Origin: Amycolatopsis deserti
GTDB lineage: Bacteria > Actinomycetota > Actinomycetes > Mycobacteriales > Pseudonocardiaceae
Assembly (NCBI RefSeq): GCF_014653945.1
Contig: NZ_BNAU01000001.1
Coordinates: forward strand, 496,001 to 560,000
Reading direction: 5' to 3'
Length of the DNA stretch: 64,000 bases
Positions 1 through 7,693 of this stretch are shown piece after piece; positions within the stretch are counted from its first letter, which is position 1; each line of letters opens with the position of its first letter. The position numbers were made by a program, and so were the translations under genes. The notes under the pieces are model-generated. The model was not told where the DNA came from. It worked only from the letters and a program-made list of their open reading frames with translations, and ran no database searches.

Positions 1-1323
1 CTGGGGGACCGGATCGGGCGGCGCAAGCTGCTGCTGTCCGGCGCCGTCGCGTTCGGCGCGGCGTCCGTGATCGCGGCGTTCGCCACCAGCCCGCTCATGC
101 TGATCGCCGCGCGGGCGCTGCTCGGGGTCGGCGGGGCGACGCTGATGCCCTCGACACTGGCGCTGATCCGCACGATCTTCACCGACCCGGCGCGGCGGCG
201 GACCGCGATCGCCGTGTGGGGCGCCGGGTTCTCCGGTGGCATGGCGCTCGGGCCGGTGCTGGGCGGCTGGCTGCTGGAGCACTTCTGGTGGGGCTCGGTG
301 TTCCTGATCAACGTGCCGGTGATGCTGGTGCTGCTGGTCGCCGGGCCGCTGCTGCTGCCGGAGGCGCGGGACCCGCGGCCCGGCCGGTTCGACCCGCTGT
401 CCGCGCTGCTGTCGCTGGCCGCGGTCCTGCCGGTGGTGTACGGCATCAAGCGGTTCGCCGAGCACGGCCCGGATCCGCTGGCGGCGGTGAGCGTGCTGGC
501 CGGGGCGTTGTTCGCGGTGGTGTTCGTGCGGCGCCAGCGTGCGCTGCCGGACCCGATGCTGGACCTGGTCCTGTTCCGGGACCGCCGGTTCAGCGCGTCG
601 GTGCTGACGAACATGCTCGGGGTGTTCGCCCTGGTCGGGCTGTTGTTCCTGGTGCCGCAGTACCTCCAGCTCGTGCTCGGGTTGCGGCCGCTGACCGCGG
701 CGTTGTGGCTGCTGCCGACCACGGTCGCCGGTGTCGCGGGTTCGTTCGCCGCGGCGCGCCTGGCCCGGCGGGTTCCGGTGCCGCGGCTGATCGGCGGGGG
801 ACTGCTGGCCGCGGCGGCGGGGTTCGCGGCGCTGGTGGCGCTGGGGGGCCACAGTGGACTGGCGATCCTGGTGGCCGGCATGGCGCTGGTCGGGTTCGGG
901 GTGTCGTTGTCCGAGACGCTGACCAACGACCTGATCATCACCGCCGCGCCGCCCGCACGGGCCGGTGCGGCGTCGGCGATCTCGGAGACGGGGTTCGAGC
1001 TGGGCGGCGCGCTCGGGACGGCGGTGCTGGGCAGCATCGCCGCGGCGGTCTACCGGGCGGGCGTGCCGGCCTCGGCGGGGGAGACGGCGCGGGAAACCCT
1101 CGGCGGAGCGGTCGCGACGGCGGCCGGTCTGCCCGCGGGGGAGGCGGACGCCCTGCTGGCCGCGGCGAAGGAGGCGTTCGTGCACGGCGTGCAGGTGAGC
1201 GCGGTGGCCGGGGCTGTACTGCTCGCCTACACCGGGGTGCAGGCGCTGGTTTTGCTGCGGTCTGGCGGAACAGGCGCAGCACCCGCGCGTGCGCGGCACC
1301 GAGAAGCGGCTCCGCGCGGTTGA
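1..1323 (+). CDS. MFS drug exporter, DHA2 (EmrB/SmvA-like) family, 5' truncated by window edge
   Basis: An open frame runs from base 1 to a TGA at 1321-1323, so about 440 codons are visible and the N-terminal TM helices lie outside the window. The visible part opens with the MFS loop signature LGDRIGRRKL after TM2, followed by about 12 hydrophobic segments, as in 14-TM DHA2 proton antiporters that export drugs or toxic metabolites. The motif FWWGSVFLINVPV at the end of TM6 is typical of this family. It is close in sequence to the complete exporter at 24787-26343, so the two are paralogues. The C-terminus is short and basic. The substrate cannot be told from sequence; a regulator may lie upstream of the window. 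Confidence 0.9.
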   Translation: MGDRIGRRKLLLSGAVAFGAASVIAAFATSPLMLIAARALLGVGGATLMPSTLALIRTIFTDPARRRTAIAVWGAGFSGGMALGPVLGGWLLEHFWWGSVFLINVPVMLVLLVAGPLLLPEARDPRPGRFDPLSALLSLAAVLPVVYGIKRFAEHGPDPLAAVSVLAGALFAVVFVRRQRALPDPMLDLVLFRDRRFSASVLTNMLGVFALVGLLFLVPQYLQLVLGLRPLTAALWLLPTTVAGVAGSFAAARLARRVPVPRLIGGGLLAAAAGFAALVALGGHSGLAILVAGMALVGFGVSLSETLTNDLIITAAPPARAGAASAISETGFELGGALGTAVLGSIAAAVYRAGVPASAGETARETLGGAVATAAGLPAGEADALLAAAKEAFVHGVQVSAVAGAVLLAYTGVQALVLLRSGGTGAAPARARHREAAPRG

Positions 1324-1377
1324 CGAGGGCGGTTGACGAGGTCCCGCGGCTCCGCGGCCCGCGTGCCGCGCGGGGTG

Positions 1378-1827
1378 GCCGCGGCGCTCGAGCCTCCGCC
1401 CGGAACTGAACGCTGGGACCCGGGAGCCCCGGCAACGCCGGGCCTGGGCCCGCTGCGCGTGGGTCTTCGGCCTGGTAGCCCTCCGTGCGAGCGGCCACTC
1501 CCGCGAGCAGCGCTCGGTAGTGCTGCGCCGGATACTCGCCCGCGCGGCGGAGCGTCAGTTGCGCGTGCGCGCGGACCAGCGACGCCGGATCGGCCAGTGT
1601 CCACCGCGTTGGTGCGGTCGCGGATCGGTGCGCAACAGGCGCAGCACCGACGGGTCCGCGCTGCCGGGGCGCGAGTACAGCCCAGCCGGATCTTCAGATC
1701 CCCGTCCCGCAGCCCGGCCCCCAGCTCCCGGGCGCGGCACGCGAGCGGGAACAGGCCCAGCGCGGTCATCGGGTCGCGGAAGAGGTGGCGCAGGCACTCC
1801 CGCCGGGCACGCTCGCCGGGCGCACCG
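1378..1827 (-). pseudogene. Possible decayed coding remnant, unrecognised
   Basis: No intact gene fits between 1324 and 1827. Read on the minus strand, three frames carry consecutive protein-like stretches: one with LFRDPMTALGLFPLACRARE, a second with SVLRLLRTDPRPHQ, a third with VRAHAQLTLRRAGEYPAQHY. This pattern suggests a former gene broken by frameshifts. I do not recognise the family. The alternative is that this is plain GC-rich intergenic sequence that happens to read well. Confidence 0.25.
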
Positions 1828-2547
1828 TTATCGCGTCGTGTGGGCGCCGCCGTTGACGTGGATCGTCTGGCCGGTGATGTGCCGCGCGCCCGCCGAGGCC
1901 AGGAAGTACGTCGTCTCCGCGACGTCGTCCGGGTGGCCCGGCCGTCCGTTGTGCGTCGCGGCGATCAGGGCGTTGCGGCGCTCCTCGCTGAGCTTTCCCT
2001 GGAAGAACCCGGTTTCCGCGATGTAGCCGGGGGCGATCAGGTTCGCCGTCACGCCCTTCGGCCCGACCTGCGACGACAGCCCCGCCGTCCACGCCGCCAG
2101 CGCCGCTTTCGCCGCCCCGTAGGACGACGCGGCGTACTCGGCGCCGATCGACCCGATGTTGATGATCGAGCCACCCGGCCGCAACCGGTCCCGCACCGCC
2201 GTGGTGGTGAGCACGGCGCTGAGCAGGTTGGCGTCCAGGTTCGCCCGCCACGCGCGCAGCACCTCCCCGAGCCCGTCCCCGGCGGGGGCGGTGAGATCGG
2301 TGTTCCCGCCCGCCATGTTGACCACCACGTCCAGCTCCGGCCCCAGCTCGTCCGCCATCCGCGCCACCTGCTCCGGATCCGTCGCGTCGCAGGTGATCGC
2401 CCGGGCGCCGATCGCGGCGGCGGTCCGGGCCAGCCGCTCGCCGTCGCGGCCGGTGATCACCACGGTGTCCCCGCCCGCGCGGAACCGGGCGGCCACCGCC
2501 CGGCCGATGCCGTTCCCGCCCCCGGTGACCAGCACGATCCGACTCAA
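1828..2547 (-). CDS. SDR family NAD(P)-dependent oxidoreductase
   Basis: This 239-residue classical short-chain dehydrogenase starts at TTG 2547, which has GAGGAG 7 bp upstream; starting there puts the Rossmann strand IVLVTGGGNGIG at residues 4-15, where SDRs have it. Further signatures are NMAGG (the NNAG equivalent), the catalytic Ser-Tyr-Lys with SSYGAAKAA, and a C-terminal HITGQTIHVNGG, typical of FabG-like reductases. The cofactor-binding Asp after the glycine motif suggests NAD(P)H use, but the substrate is unknown. It is transcribed divergently from the marR gene at 2602 across a 54-bp gap that holds a palindromic operator, so the MarR protein probably represses it. Confidence 0.88.
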   Translation of the reverse strand: MSRIVLVTGGGNGIGRAVAARFRAGGDTVVITGRDGERLARTAAAIGARAITCDATDPEQVARMADELGPELDVVVNMAGGNTDLTAPAGDGLGEVLRAWRANLDANLLSAVLTTTAVRDRLRPGGSIINIGSIGAEYAASSYGAAKAALAAWTAGLSSQVGPKGVTANLIAPGYIAETGFFQGKLSEERRNALIAATHNGRPGHPDDVAETTYFLASAGARHITGQTIHVNGGAHTTR

Positions 2548-2565
2548 CTGAGCACTCCTCTCTGC

Positions 2566-2582
2566 TATGTTTAGCTCTAAAC
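2566..2582. promoter_or_regulatory. Shared SDR/marR operator and marR -10 element
   Basis: GTTTAG-CT-CTAAAC at 2569-2582 is a perfect 6-bp inverted repeat with a 2-bp spacer, AT-rich in a GC-rich background. It overlaps an extended -10 (TGC-TATGTT, TATGTT at 2566-2571) reading towards marR. The position suggests autorepression and repression of the SDR by the MarR protein. The repeat is seen; its function is inferred. Confidence 0.6.
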
Positions 2583-2601
2583 GTAGCGGAGGAGGCAGAT
2601 C

Positions 2602-3144
2602 GTGTCGAACGACTTCGGCGCCGAGGGCTACCCGATGGCCTCGATCCTCAGGTGGCCCGCGCACGACATCGCTGAGTCGTGGCGGCGCGAACTCCCCGGC
2701 GTGCGCACGGAGTCCATCGAGATCATCACGCCGGTGTGGCGGATCGCGAAGCTCCTTGCCGACGACCGGCGCCGCACCCTGGCCGAGCTCGGCGTCGATC
2801 CGTCCACACTGGACCTGCTGAGCGTGATCCGCCGGTCCGGCCCGCCGTACGAGCTGACCACCCGGGAGATCACCCGGCGCACGCTGGTCACCCCCGGCGC
2901 GGTCTCCCAGCGCGTGGCCCGCGCCGAGCAGGCCGGGCTCGTCGAACGCGCCCCGTCGGCCGCGTCGCGCCGCGCGGTGGCCGTCAAGCTCACCGACGCC
3001 GGTCACCGCCTGATCGAAACCACCGTGCGCCGCCTGCTGGAGCACGAAGCCGACCTGATCGGCGGGCTGGCTCCGGACGAGCGCGCGGCCCTCACCGGCC
3101 TGCTCGCGCGGCTGGAGCAGACGCTCGCGCCGGAACCACCGTGA
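2602..3144 (+). CDS. MarR family transcriptional regulator
   Basis: This 180-residue protein starts at GTG 2602 with GGAGGAGG at 2587-2594. It has a MarR-type winged helix: helix-turn-helix around residues 90-115 (TRRTLVTPGAVSQRVARAEQ) and a wing with LVERAPSAASRRAVAVKLTDAG. The N-terminal stretch with an RIAKLLADDRRRTLAELGV helix forms the dimer interface. It is divergent from the SDR gene with the operator at 2569-2582 between them, so it is probably an autorepressor that responds to a small hydrophobic or phenolic ligand. Its 3' end touches the MFS remnant on the other strand. Confidence 0.88.
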   Translation: MSNDFGAEGYPMASILRWPAHDIAESWRRELPGVRTESIEIITPVWRIAKLLADDRRRTLAELGVDPSTLDLLSVIRRSGPPYELTTREITRRTLVTPGAVSQRVARAEQAGLVERAPSAASRRAVAVKLTDAGHRLIETTVRRLLEHEADLIGGLAPDERAALTGLLARLEQTLAPEPP

Positions 3145-3430
3145 GCGCGAGGACCACGGCCACGACGAACACCAACGCGTACCCCTGCACGGGGGTGGCG
3201 CCGTACTCGTGCGCGGCCGGTAGCCGAGCTTGACGGCGAGCACCGACCCGGCCACCACCCGAGCGCGAAGGGCAGGAACTGCAGCCCCGCCGGCGCCGGC
3301 CCGGTCCCGAGCACCCGCTGCAGGTACAGGGACATGAAGTAGAAGGCCGACGCCATCGCGGCGCCGAAGAGCAGGTTGGCGCCGGCGACCGCGCGGTTGG
3401 TCAGCAAACCCAGGAGCACCGCCGGGTCGC
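3127..3430 (-). pseudogene. MFS transporter fragment, frameshifted
   Basis: Minus-strand translation gives recognisable MFS helices spread over three frames: LLTNRAVAGANLLFGAAMAS and YFMSLYLQRVLG in one frame, VVAGSVLAVKLGYR in the next, and TPVQGYALVFVVAVVLALTV in the third. These are the middle and later helices of a DHA2-type exporter, with both ends missing. At least two frame changes and a deletion are needed, so this is a dead fragment. It is a different copy from the genes at 1 and 24787. Confidence 0.6.
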
Positions 3431-3534
3431 GGGCCGGCGGCGATCGGCGACCGGTGGCCGGAACTTTCGGCCCGCGACACCTACGCGGACGGGCTGCGCG
3501 CCCTGGCGGACGGGCTGCTCGCCCAGCGGGGATG
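3428..3534 (+). pseudogene. Possible C-terminal remnant of a TetR-type regulator
   Basis: The plus-strand frame ending at TGA 3532-3534 reads AAIGDRWPELSARD then YADGLRALADGLLAQRG. This resembles the last helix of a TetR ligand-binding domain. There is no start, DNA-binding domain or RBS; it abuts the MFS fragment directly. A deletion between a divergent tetR and MFS pair would produce this layout. The assignment rests on about 30 residues only. Confidence 0.35.
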
Positions 3535-3548
3535 ACGCTGGCGCCCGC

Positions 3549-3866
3549 TCAGCCCCGCTCCTCCTGGATGGTCGTGTAGCGGTTGGGCAGGGGCATGCAG
3601 TACAGGCCGCCGGTTTCGTTGGTCAGGCAGTAGACCGGCTGCGTGGCGTCGGAGTTGCCCGCCTCGACCTGCTCGCCGACCTTCTGGATGGTGATGTGCT
3701 GCGGGTCCTGGGGCGCCGGAACGGGGCCCTTGTCCCACGGGTGCCACGCCAGCAGGCCGCCGCCGATGCCGGCGACCAGGATCGCGGCGGCCAGCAGGCC
3801 GCTTCCGGACCGGGGCTGGGTGGCCACCTGAGGCTGCTGCGGTGCGGGAGCGTTCGGGTGCGACAT
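3549..3866 (-). CDS. Small single-pass membrane protein, unknown function
   Basis: The 105-residue product has a Pro/Gln-rich cytoplasmic N-terminus (residues 1-21), one hydrophobic helix with LLAAAILVAGIGGGLLAW at about 24-41, and a polar exterior domain. That domain carries two cysteines (VYCLTNETGGLYCMPL) that could form a disulfide outside the cell. It starts at ATG 3866. The gap to the next gene upstream (3943) is 76 bp, so the two could share a transcript. I do not recognise the family. Confidence 0.7.
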   Translation of the reverse strand: MSHPNAPAPQQPQVATQPRSGSGLLAAAILVAGIGGGLLAWHPWDKGPVPAPQDPQHITIQKVGEQVEAGNSDATQPVYCLTNETGGLYCMPLPNRYTTIQEERG

Positions 3867-3942
3867 GCCGGACAGTCAACATCATCCGGCCCCCGATCGG
3901 GCAGCGGCCGGGGCCGGCGGGCGGCCGGCCCCGGCGCACCGG

Positions 3943-4866
3943 TCAGGCGGTGCCGGTGAAGGTCCAGACCGCGATGGAGCCGGGGCCGACCACCAGGTTC
4001 GACTGGCCGATCTGCTCGACGTGCAGCGGCACGGACCTGTTCAGCGTGAACACGACCTGCTTCAGGCCCGCCCGCTCGCGCGGCACCACGTCGTAGCGGA
4101 TGGTCGTGCCGCCGCCGCTGGCGACGACGCTGCCGTCGGACAGTGTCACGACCTTGAACCCGCCGGCCTTGAGCACGGGCACCGTGATCGCGAGGTCGGC
4201 GGCGGTGACGCCGATGCGGATCGCGGCGACGTCGCGCATCAGGTGGTTCTGGTAGTCGTCGGGCAGGTACCGCTCGCGGCTGACGTCGTCCGGCGAGGAG
4301 GCCGGCTCGGTGTTGCTGCGCGGATCGGCGAAGTACTCCGGCAGGTACTCCATCGCCCAGCCGTCGTACGCCTGGTAGGCGGGCGCGGCGCGCACGGTGT
4401 CGAACCACGGCACCGGGGCGCCGTCGCCGAAGTCCCGGGTCTGTCGGTAGTCGACCGGGGTGACGCCTTGGTCCTGGAGCCGCTGCCGGACCGTCCCCAG
4501 GTCGCCCGCGTGCTCGGTGGACACGGCCGTGCCCGCCGAGCCGAACTGGCCGTCGGTCCCGGGCAGATCGCCGACGCCGAACAGCTCGAGGTAGGTCTCC
4601 CGGCCCTTGAGGTAGCGGCCGGTCCAGGTGACGCCGCCACCGGTGGTGGTGCGGACCTCGAAGCTGGCGAAGTCCCGCAGGTAGGCCGAATGCTCGACGG
4701 CGTCGGCGGTCTGTCTGTCGACCACCGCGTAGGCGTGGTTGTAGAACAACAGTTGCGGCACGCGGCCGTCCTCGTCGGCCTGGGCCGCGGGCACGGCCAT
4801 GGCCGCGCCGGTGACGGCCAAGGTGAGTGCGGTGATCGTCCGCCGGATACGCAGTTGGGTGATCAT
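3943..4866 (-). CDS. Secreted protein resembling the DUF5829 family
   Basis: This 307-residue protein begins with a Sec signal peptide: basic start, hydrophobic ALTLAVTGAAMAVPA, and a cleavage site near AQADED at about residues 28-31. The mature part starts with LLFYNHAYAVVDRQTADAVE and AYLRDFASFEVRTT, which I associate from memory with the actinobacterial DUF5829 group, of unknown biochemical function. The C-terminal half is beta-rich and the last residues contain GPGSIAVWTFTG. It lies divergent to the RNA helicase at 5041. The 174-bp gap contains both promoters. The role outside the cell is not known. Confidence 0.75.
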   Translation of the reverse strand: MITQLRIRRTITALTLAVTGAAMAVPAAQADEDGRVPQLLFYNHAYAVVDRQTADAVEHSAYLRDFASFEVRTTTGGGVTWTGRYLKGRETYLELFGVGDLPGTDGQFGSAGTAVSTEHAGDLGTVRQRLQDQGVTPVDYRQTRDFGDGAPVPWFDTVRAAPAYQAYDGWAMEYLPEYFADPRSNTEPASSPDDVSRERYLPDDYQNHLMRDVAAIRIGVTAADLAITVPVLKAGGFKVVTLSDGSVVASGGGTTIRYDVVPRERAGLKQVVFTLNRSVPLHVEQIGQSNLVVGPGSIAVWTFTGTA

Positions 4867-4928
4867 GTCGTGAGTGAATCCCGTTCAGTCAACCTCACCG
4901 CCGGGGTTCATGGTCTACACTGGTGATC

Positions 4929-4957
4929 GCGGCCCGCACAGTTCTGCCTCGGGCCGC
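4929..4957 (+). promoter_or_regulatory. Hairpin in the 5' leader of the DEAD-box helicase
   Basis: GCGGCCCG (4929-4936) and CGGGCCGC (4950-4957) form a perfect 8-bp stem with a 13-nt loop. A -10-like TACACT lies at about 4916-4921, which would give a helicase leader of roughly 115 nt that begins with this hairpin. Long structured leaders are common on cold-inducible helicase mRNAs, so a temperature or autoregulatory role is plausible but inferred. Confidence 0.4.
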
Positions 4958-5040
4958 GTTCTGATGTCGACCACCACGCGCCGCGACCGCCGCCGGTCTG
5001 CGCCGGGCAGGACGACCCCCCGACGTTCGGAGATCTTCCC

Positions 5041-6597
5041 TTGACTTCATCCCCCGTGCCCTCCTTCGCCGCGCTCGGCGTGCCCTCGGTGCTCGTCGCC
5101 GCGCTGGCCGAGCGGGGCATCGAGGCGCCGTTCCCGATCCAGGCCGCCACGCTGCCGCACTCGCTGGCCGGCCGGGACGTGCTCGGCCGGGGCCGCACCG
5201 GCTCCGGCAAGACGTACGCGTTCGCGCTGCCGGTGCTGGCCCGGCTCGCCGCGAGCGGCACCCCGCGCCGTCCCGGACGGCCCCGCGCGCTGATCCTCGC
5301 GCCGACCCGCGAGCTGGCCACCCAGATCGACGCGGCGCTGGCGCCGCTGGCGAAGGCCCTGTCGCTGCGCACCATGACGGTGTTCGGCGGGGTCGGCCCG
5401 GGGCCGCAGATCGCCGGGCTGCGGGCCGGGGTGGACATCCTGGTCGCCTGCCCCGGCCGCCTGGCCGACCACCTGGCGAGCGGGCACGCGCACCTCGACG
5501 CGGTGGAGGTCACCGTCCTCGACGAGGCCGACCACATGGCCGACCTCGGGTTCCTGCCGCAGGTGAAGCGGCTGCTGGACCGCACCCCGCGGCAGGGGCA
5601 GCGGCTGCTGTTCTCGGCCACCCTGGACGCCGGGGTCGACGTGCTCGTCAAGCGGTTCCTCACCGACCCGGTCACCCACAGCGTCGACTCGGCCCGCTCC
5701 CCGGTGGCGACGATGGAGCACCACGTGCTGCACGTCCAGGCGGACGCGCGGCTGGACGTGCTGGTGGACCTCGCCGCCGCGCCCGGCCGGACCGTCGTGT
5801 TCACCCGGACCAAGCACCGGGCGAAGGCGCTGACCCGCAAGCTCGTCGCGGCGGGCGTGCCGGCGGTGGAGCTGCACGGCAACCTCGGCCAGACCGCGCG
5901 GACGCGCAACCTGGCGGCGTTCTCCGACGGCAGCGCGACCACGCTGGTGGCCACCGACATCGCGGCCCGGGGCATCCACGTCGACGACGTGGCGCGCGTG
6001 ATCCACGCCGACCCGCCGGTCGAGCACAAGGCCTACCTGCACCGGTCCGGGCGCACCGCCCGCGCCGGCGCGGAGGGCACGGTGATCACCCTGATGACCG
6101 ACGACCAGGTCGCCGACGTCCGCGACCTGACCCGCAAGGCCGGGATCACCCCGGTGACGACCCGGCTGGCGCTGGGGCACCCGCTGCTGGCCGAGCTCGC
6201 GCCGGGGGAGCGGGTGTTCGTGACCCCGTCCGCCGCCGGCGCCGGGGCGGCCCGCACACAGCCGCGCCGGGGCGAGTCCCGCCGAGGCGAGTCGCGCCGG
6301 GGCGAGTCGCGCCGGGGCGAGTCCCGCCGGAGCGAGCCGCGCCGGAGCGAGCCGGGCCGAGGTGAGTCGCGGGGCGAATCCCGGCGGAGCGAGCCGCAGC
6401 GGGCCGAATCCCGCCGAGGCGAATCTCGCCGGGGCGAGCCGCGCCGGGCGGAGTCGCGGCGAAGCGAGCCCGGGCGGGGCGAGGCGCGGCAGAAGCCGGG
6501 CCGCGCCACGGGTGCGGCGCCCCGCCAGCCGGGCGGGGCCGCCGCGTTCTCCGCGGGCGCCCGCAGCGGCCGCCGCCGGGGCGCCTCGTCCCGCTGA
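5041..6597 (+). CDS. DEAD-box ATP-dependent RNA helicase with Arg/Glu pentapeptide tail
   Basis: This 518-residue RhlE-like helicase starts at TTG 5041. Motifs are visible in order: Q motif (PFPIQAATLPH), motif I (GRTGSGKTYAF), Ia (APTRELATQ), II (DEAD, in VLDEADHMADLGF), III (FSATL), V (ATDIAARGIHVD) and VI (HRSGRTARAG). It should unwind structured RNA in ribosome assembly or cold-shock mRNA turnover. From residue about 408 the tail contains 15 units of x-R-R-x-E, such as SRRGE, PRRSE and SRRAE, followed by a basic end. The tail is probably disordered and RNA-binding. The leader of about 115 nt holds a hairpin, which suggests post-transcriptional control. Confidence 0.92.
   Translation: MTSSPVPSFAALGVPSVLVAALAERGIEAPFPIQAATLPHSLAGRDVLGRGRTGSGKTYAFALPVLARLAASGTPRRPGRPRALILAPTRELATQIDAALAPLAKALSLRTMTVFGGVGPGPQIAGLRAGVDILVACPGRLADHLASGHAHLDAVEVTVLDEADHMADLGFLPQVKRLLDRTPRQGQRLLFSATLDAGVDVLVKRFLTDPVTHSVDSARSPVATMEHHVLHVQADARLDVLVDLAAAPGRTVVFTRTKHRAKALTRKLVAAGVPAVELHGNLGQTARTRNLAAFSDGSATTLVATDIAARGIHVDDVARVIHADPPVEHKAYLHRSGRTARAGAEGTVITLMTDDQVADVRDLTRKAGITPVTTRLALGHPLLAELAPGERVFVTPSAAGAGAARTQPRRGESRRGESRRGESRRGESRRSEPRRSEPGRGESRGESRRSEPQRAESRRGESRRGEPRRAESRRSEPGRGEARQKPGRATGAAPRQPGGAAAFSAGARSGRRRGASSR
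6262..6486 (+). repeat. 15-nt tandem repeats encoding x-R-R-x-E units
   Basis: About 15 imperfect copies of a 15-nt unit (cgccggggcgagtcg and variants) encode residues about 408-482 of the helicase. The repeats are in frame, and one unit has lost a codon (GRGE-S-RGE). The DNA repeat could expand or contract by slippage, so tail length may vary between strains. Confidence 0.85.
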
Positions 6598-6610
6598 CCC
6601 GCGGGGCGCA

Positions 6611-6627
6611 CTGGACAATCTGTCCAG
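6611..6627. promoter_or_regulatory. Palindromic operator candidate upstream of the 2-oxoacid dehydrogenase operon
   Basis: CTGGACA-ATC-TGTCCAG is a perfect 7-bp inverted repeat with a 3-bp spacer, 95 bp before the E1alpha start and just after the helicase stop. It is the right size for a dimeric regulator (Lrp, GntR or TetR type). No such regulator is encoded next to it. The palindrome is seen; its binding protein is unknown. Confidence 0.45.
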
Positions 6628-6721
6628 CGAAACCGGCGAAACGCCACGCAGATCGTGCACAGTGATCAGCCGATGCGGTGACACTTGCGCAGCCCAGACG
6701 CCGCACCGCACCCTTCCCGCC

Positions 6722-7693
6722 ATGCAGGAAGCTGATCTCCCCGCGCTCCACCGGCTGATGCTCGTGGCACGCCGGCTCGACGAAGAAGCCATCGCGTTGC
6801 AGCGTCAGGGCGTTCTCCCCGCCTACGCCCCCGCCAAGGGCCAGGAGGCCGCGCAGGTCGGCAGCGCCGCCGCGCTCGACCTGAGCCGTGACTTCGCCTT
6901 CCCGTGCTACCGGGAACTCGGCGTCGCGGTGGCGATGGGCGTCGATCTCGCCGGCTACCTCGCCACCCACCTCAACCTCTGGCACGGCGGCCTCTACGAC
7001 CCGCGGGCCTCCCGGCTGGCGCCGTTCAACGCCGTCGTCGGCGGTCCGGTCACCCACGCGGTCGGGTGGGCGATGGGCGCGAAGCTGGACGACACCGGCG
7101 GCGCGGCCATCACCTACTTCGGCGACGGCGCCAGCTCCCAGGGCGACGTGCACGAGGCGATGAACTTCGCCGGCGTGTACCGGCTGCCGGTGGTCTTCTT
7201 CTGCCAGAACAACGGCTGGGCGATCTCGGTGCCCACCTCCGAACAGGTCGCCGGCGGCTCGGTCGCCGCCCGCGCAGCCGGATACGGGATCGAGGGCGTG
7301 CGCGTCGACGGCAATGACGTGGCCGCCGTGTTCGAGGCGACCCGCGCCGCGCTCGACCGCGCCCGCGACGGCGGCGGCCCGACGGTCATCGAGGCCATGA
7401 CCTACCGGCTCGGCCCGCACTCCACTTCGGACGATCCCGGCCGCTACCGCAGCCTCGACGACGAGCGCGCCTGGGCCGAGCGCGACCCGCTCCTGCGGGC
7501 GGCGCGGCAGCTCACCGCCGAGCAGGTCGCCGCCGCGGAGGAGCACGCCGCCACCGCGGTGAGCCAGGTCCGCGCCGACCTCCTCGCCCTCGCCGCGCCC
7601 CCGGCCGAGGACCTGTTCTCGTTCGTCTACCGCGAGCCCACGACGGCCCTGCTGGAGCAGCAGCGGGCGTGGAAGGAGTCCCTCGATGCCTGA
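6722..7693 (+). CDS. 2-oxoacid dehydrogenase E1 component, alpha subunit (branched-chain/pyruvate type)
   Basis: The 323-residue thiamine-diphosphate enzyme subunit starts at ATG 6722. It has the TPP-binding motif GDGASSQGDVHEAMNFAG ending in QNNGW (residues about 137-165) and the phosphorylation-loop-like RLGPHSTSDDPGRYR typical of BCKDH E1alpha. With the next gene it decarboxylates a 2-oxoacid and transfers the acyl group to a lipoyl domain. Its stop overlaps the E1beta start by 8 bp, so the subunits are co-translated. The substrate (branched-chain 2-oxoacid, pyruvate or acetoin) cannot be fixed from sequence; the odd partner proteins downstream leave acetoin-like substrates open. Confidence 0.9.
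   Translation: MQEADLPALHRLMLVARRLDEEAIALQRQGVLPAYAPAKGQEAAQVGSAAALDLSRDFAFPCYRELGVAVAMGVDLAGYLATHLNLWHGGLYDPRASRLAPFNAVVGGPVTHAVGWAMGAKLDDTGGAAITYFGDGASSQGDVHEAMNFAGVYRLPVVFFCQNNGWAISVPTSEQVAGGSVAARAAGYGIEGVRVDGNDVAAVFEATRAALDRARDGGGPTVIEAMTYRLGPHSTSDDPGRYRSLDDERAWAERDPLLRAARQLTAEQVAAAEEHAATAVSQVRADLLALAAPPAEDLFSFVYREPTTALLEQQRAWKESLDA

Noticed and set aside
6262..6486. Regularly spaced repeats that look like a small CRISPR array
   Set aside because: The repeats are contiguous, 15 nt, in frame with the helicase, and have no spacers.
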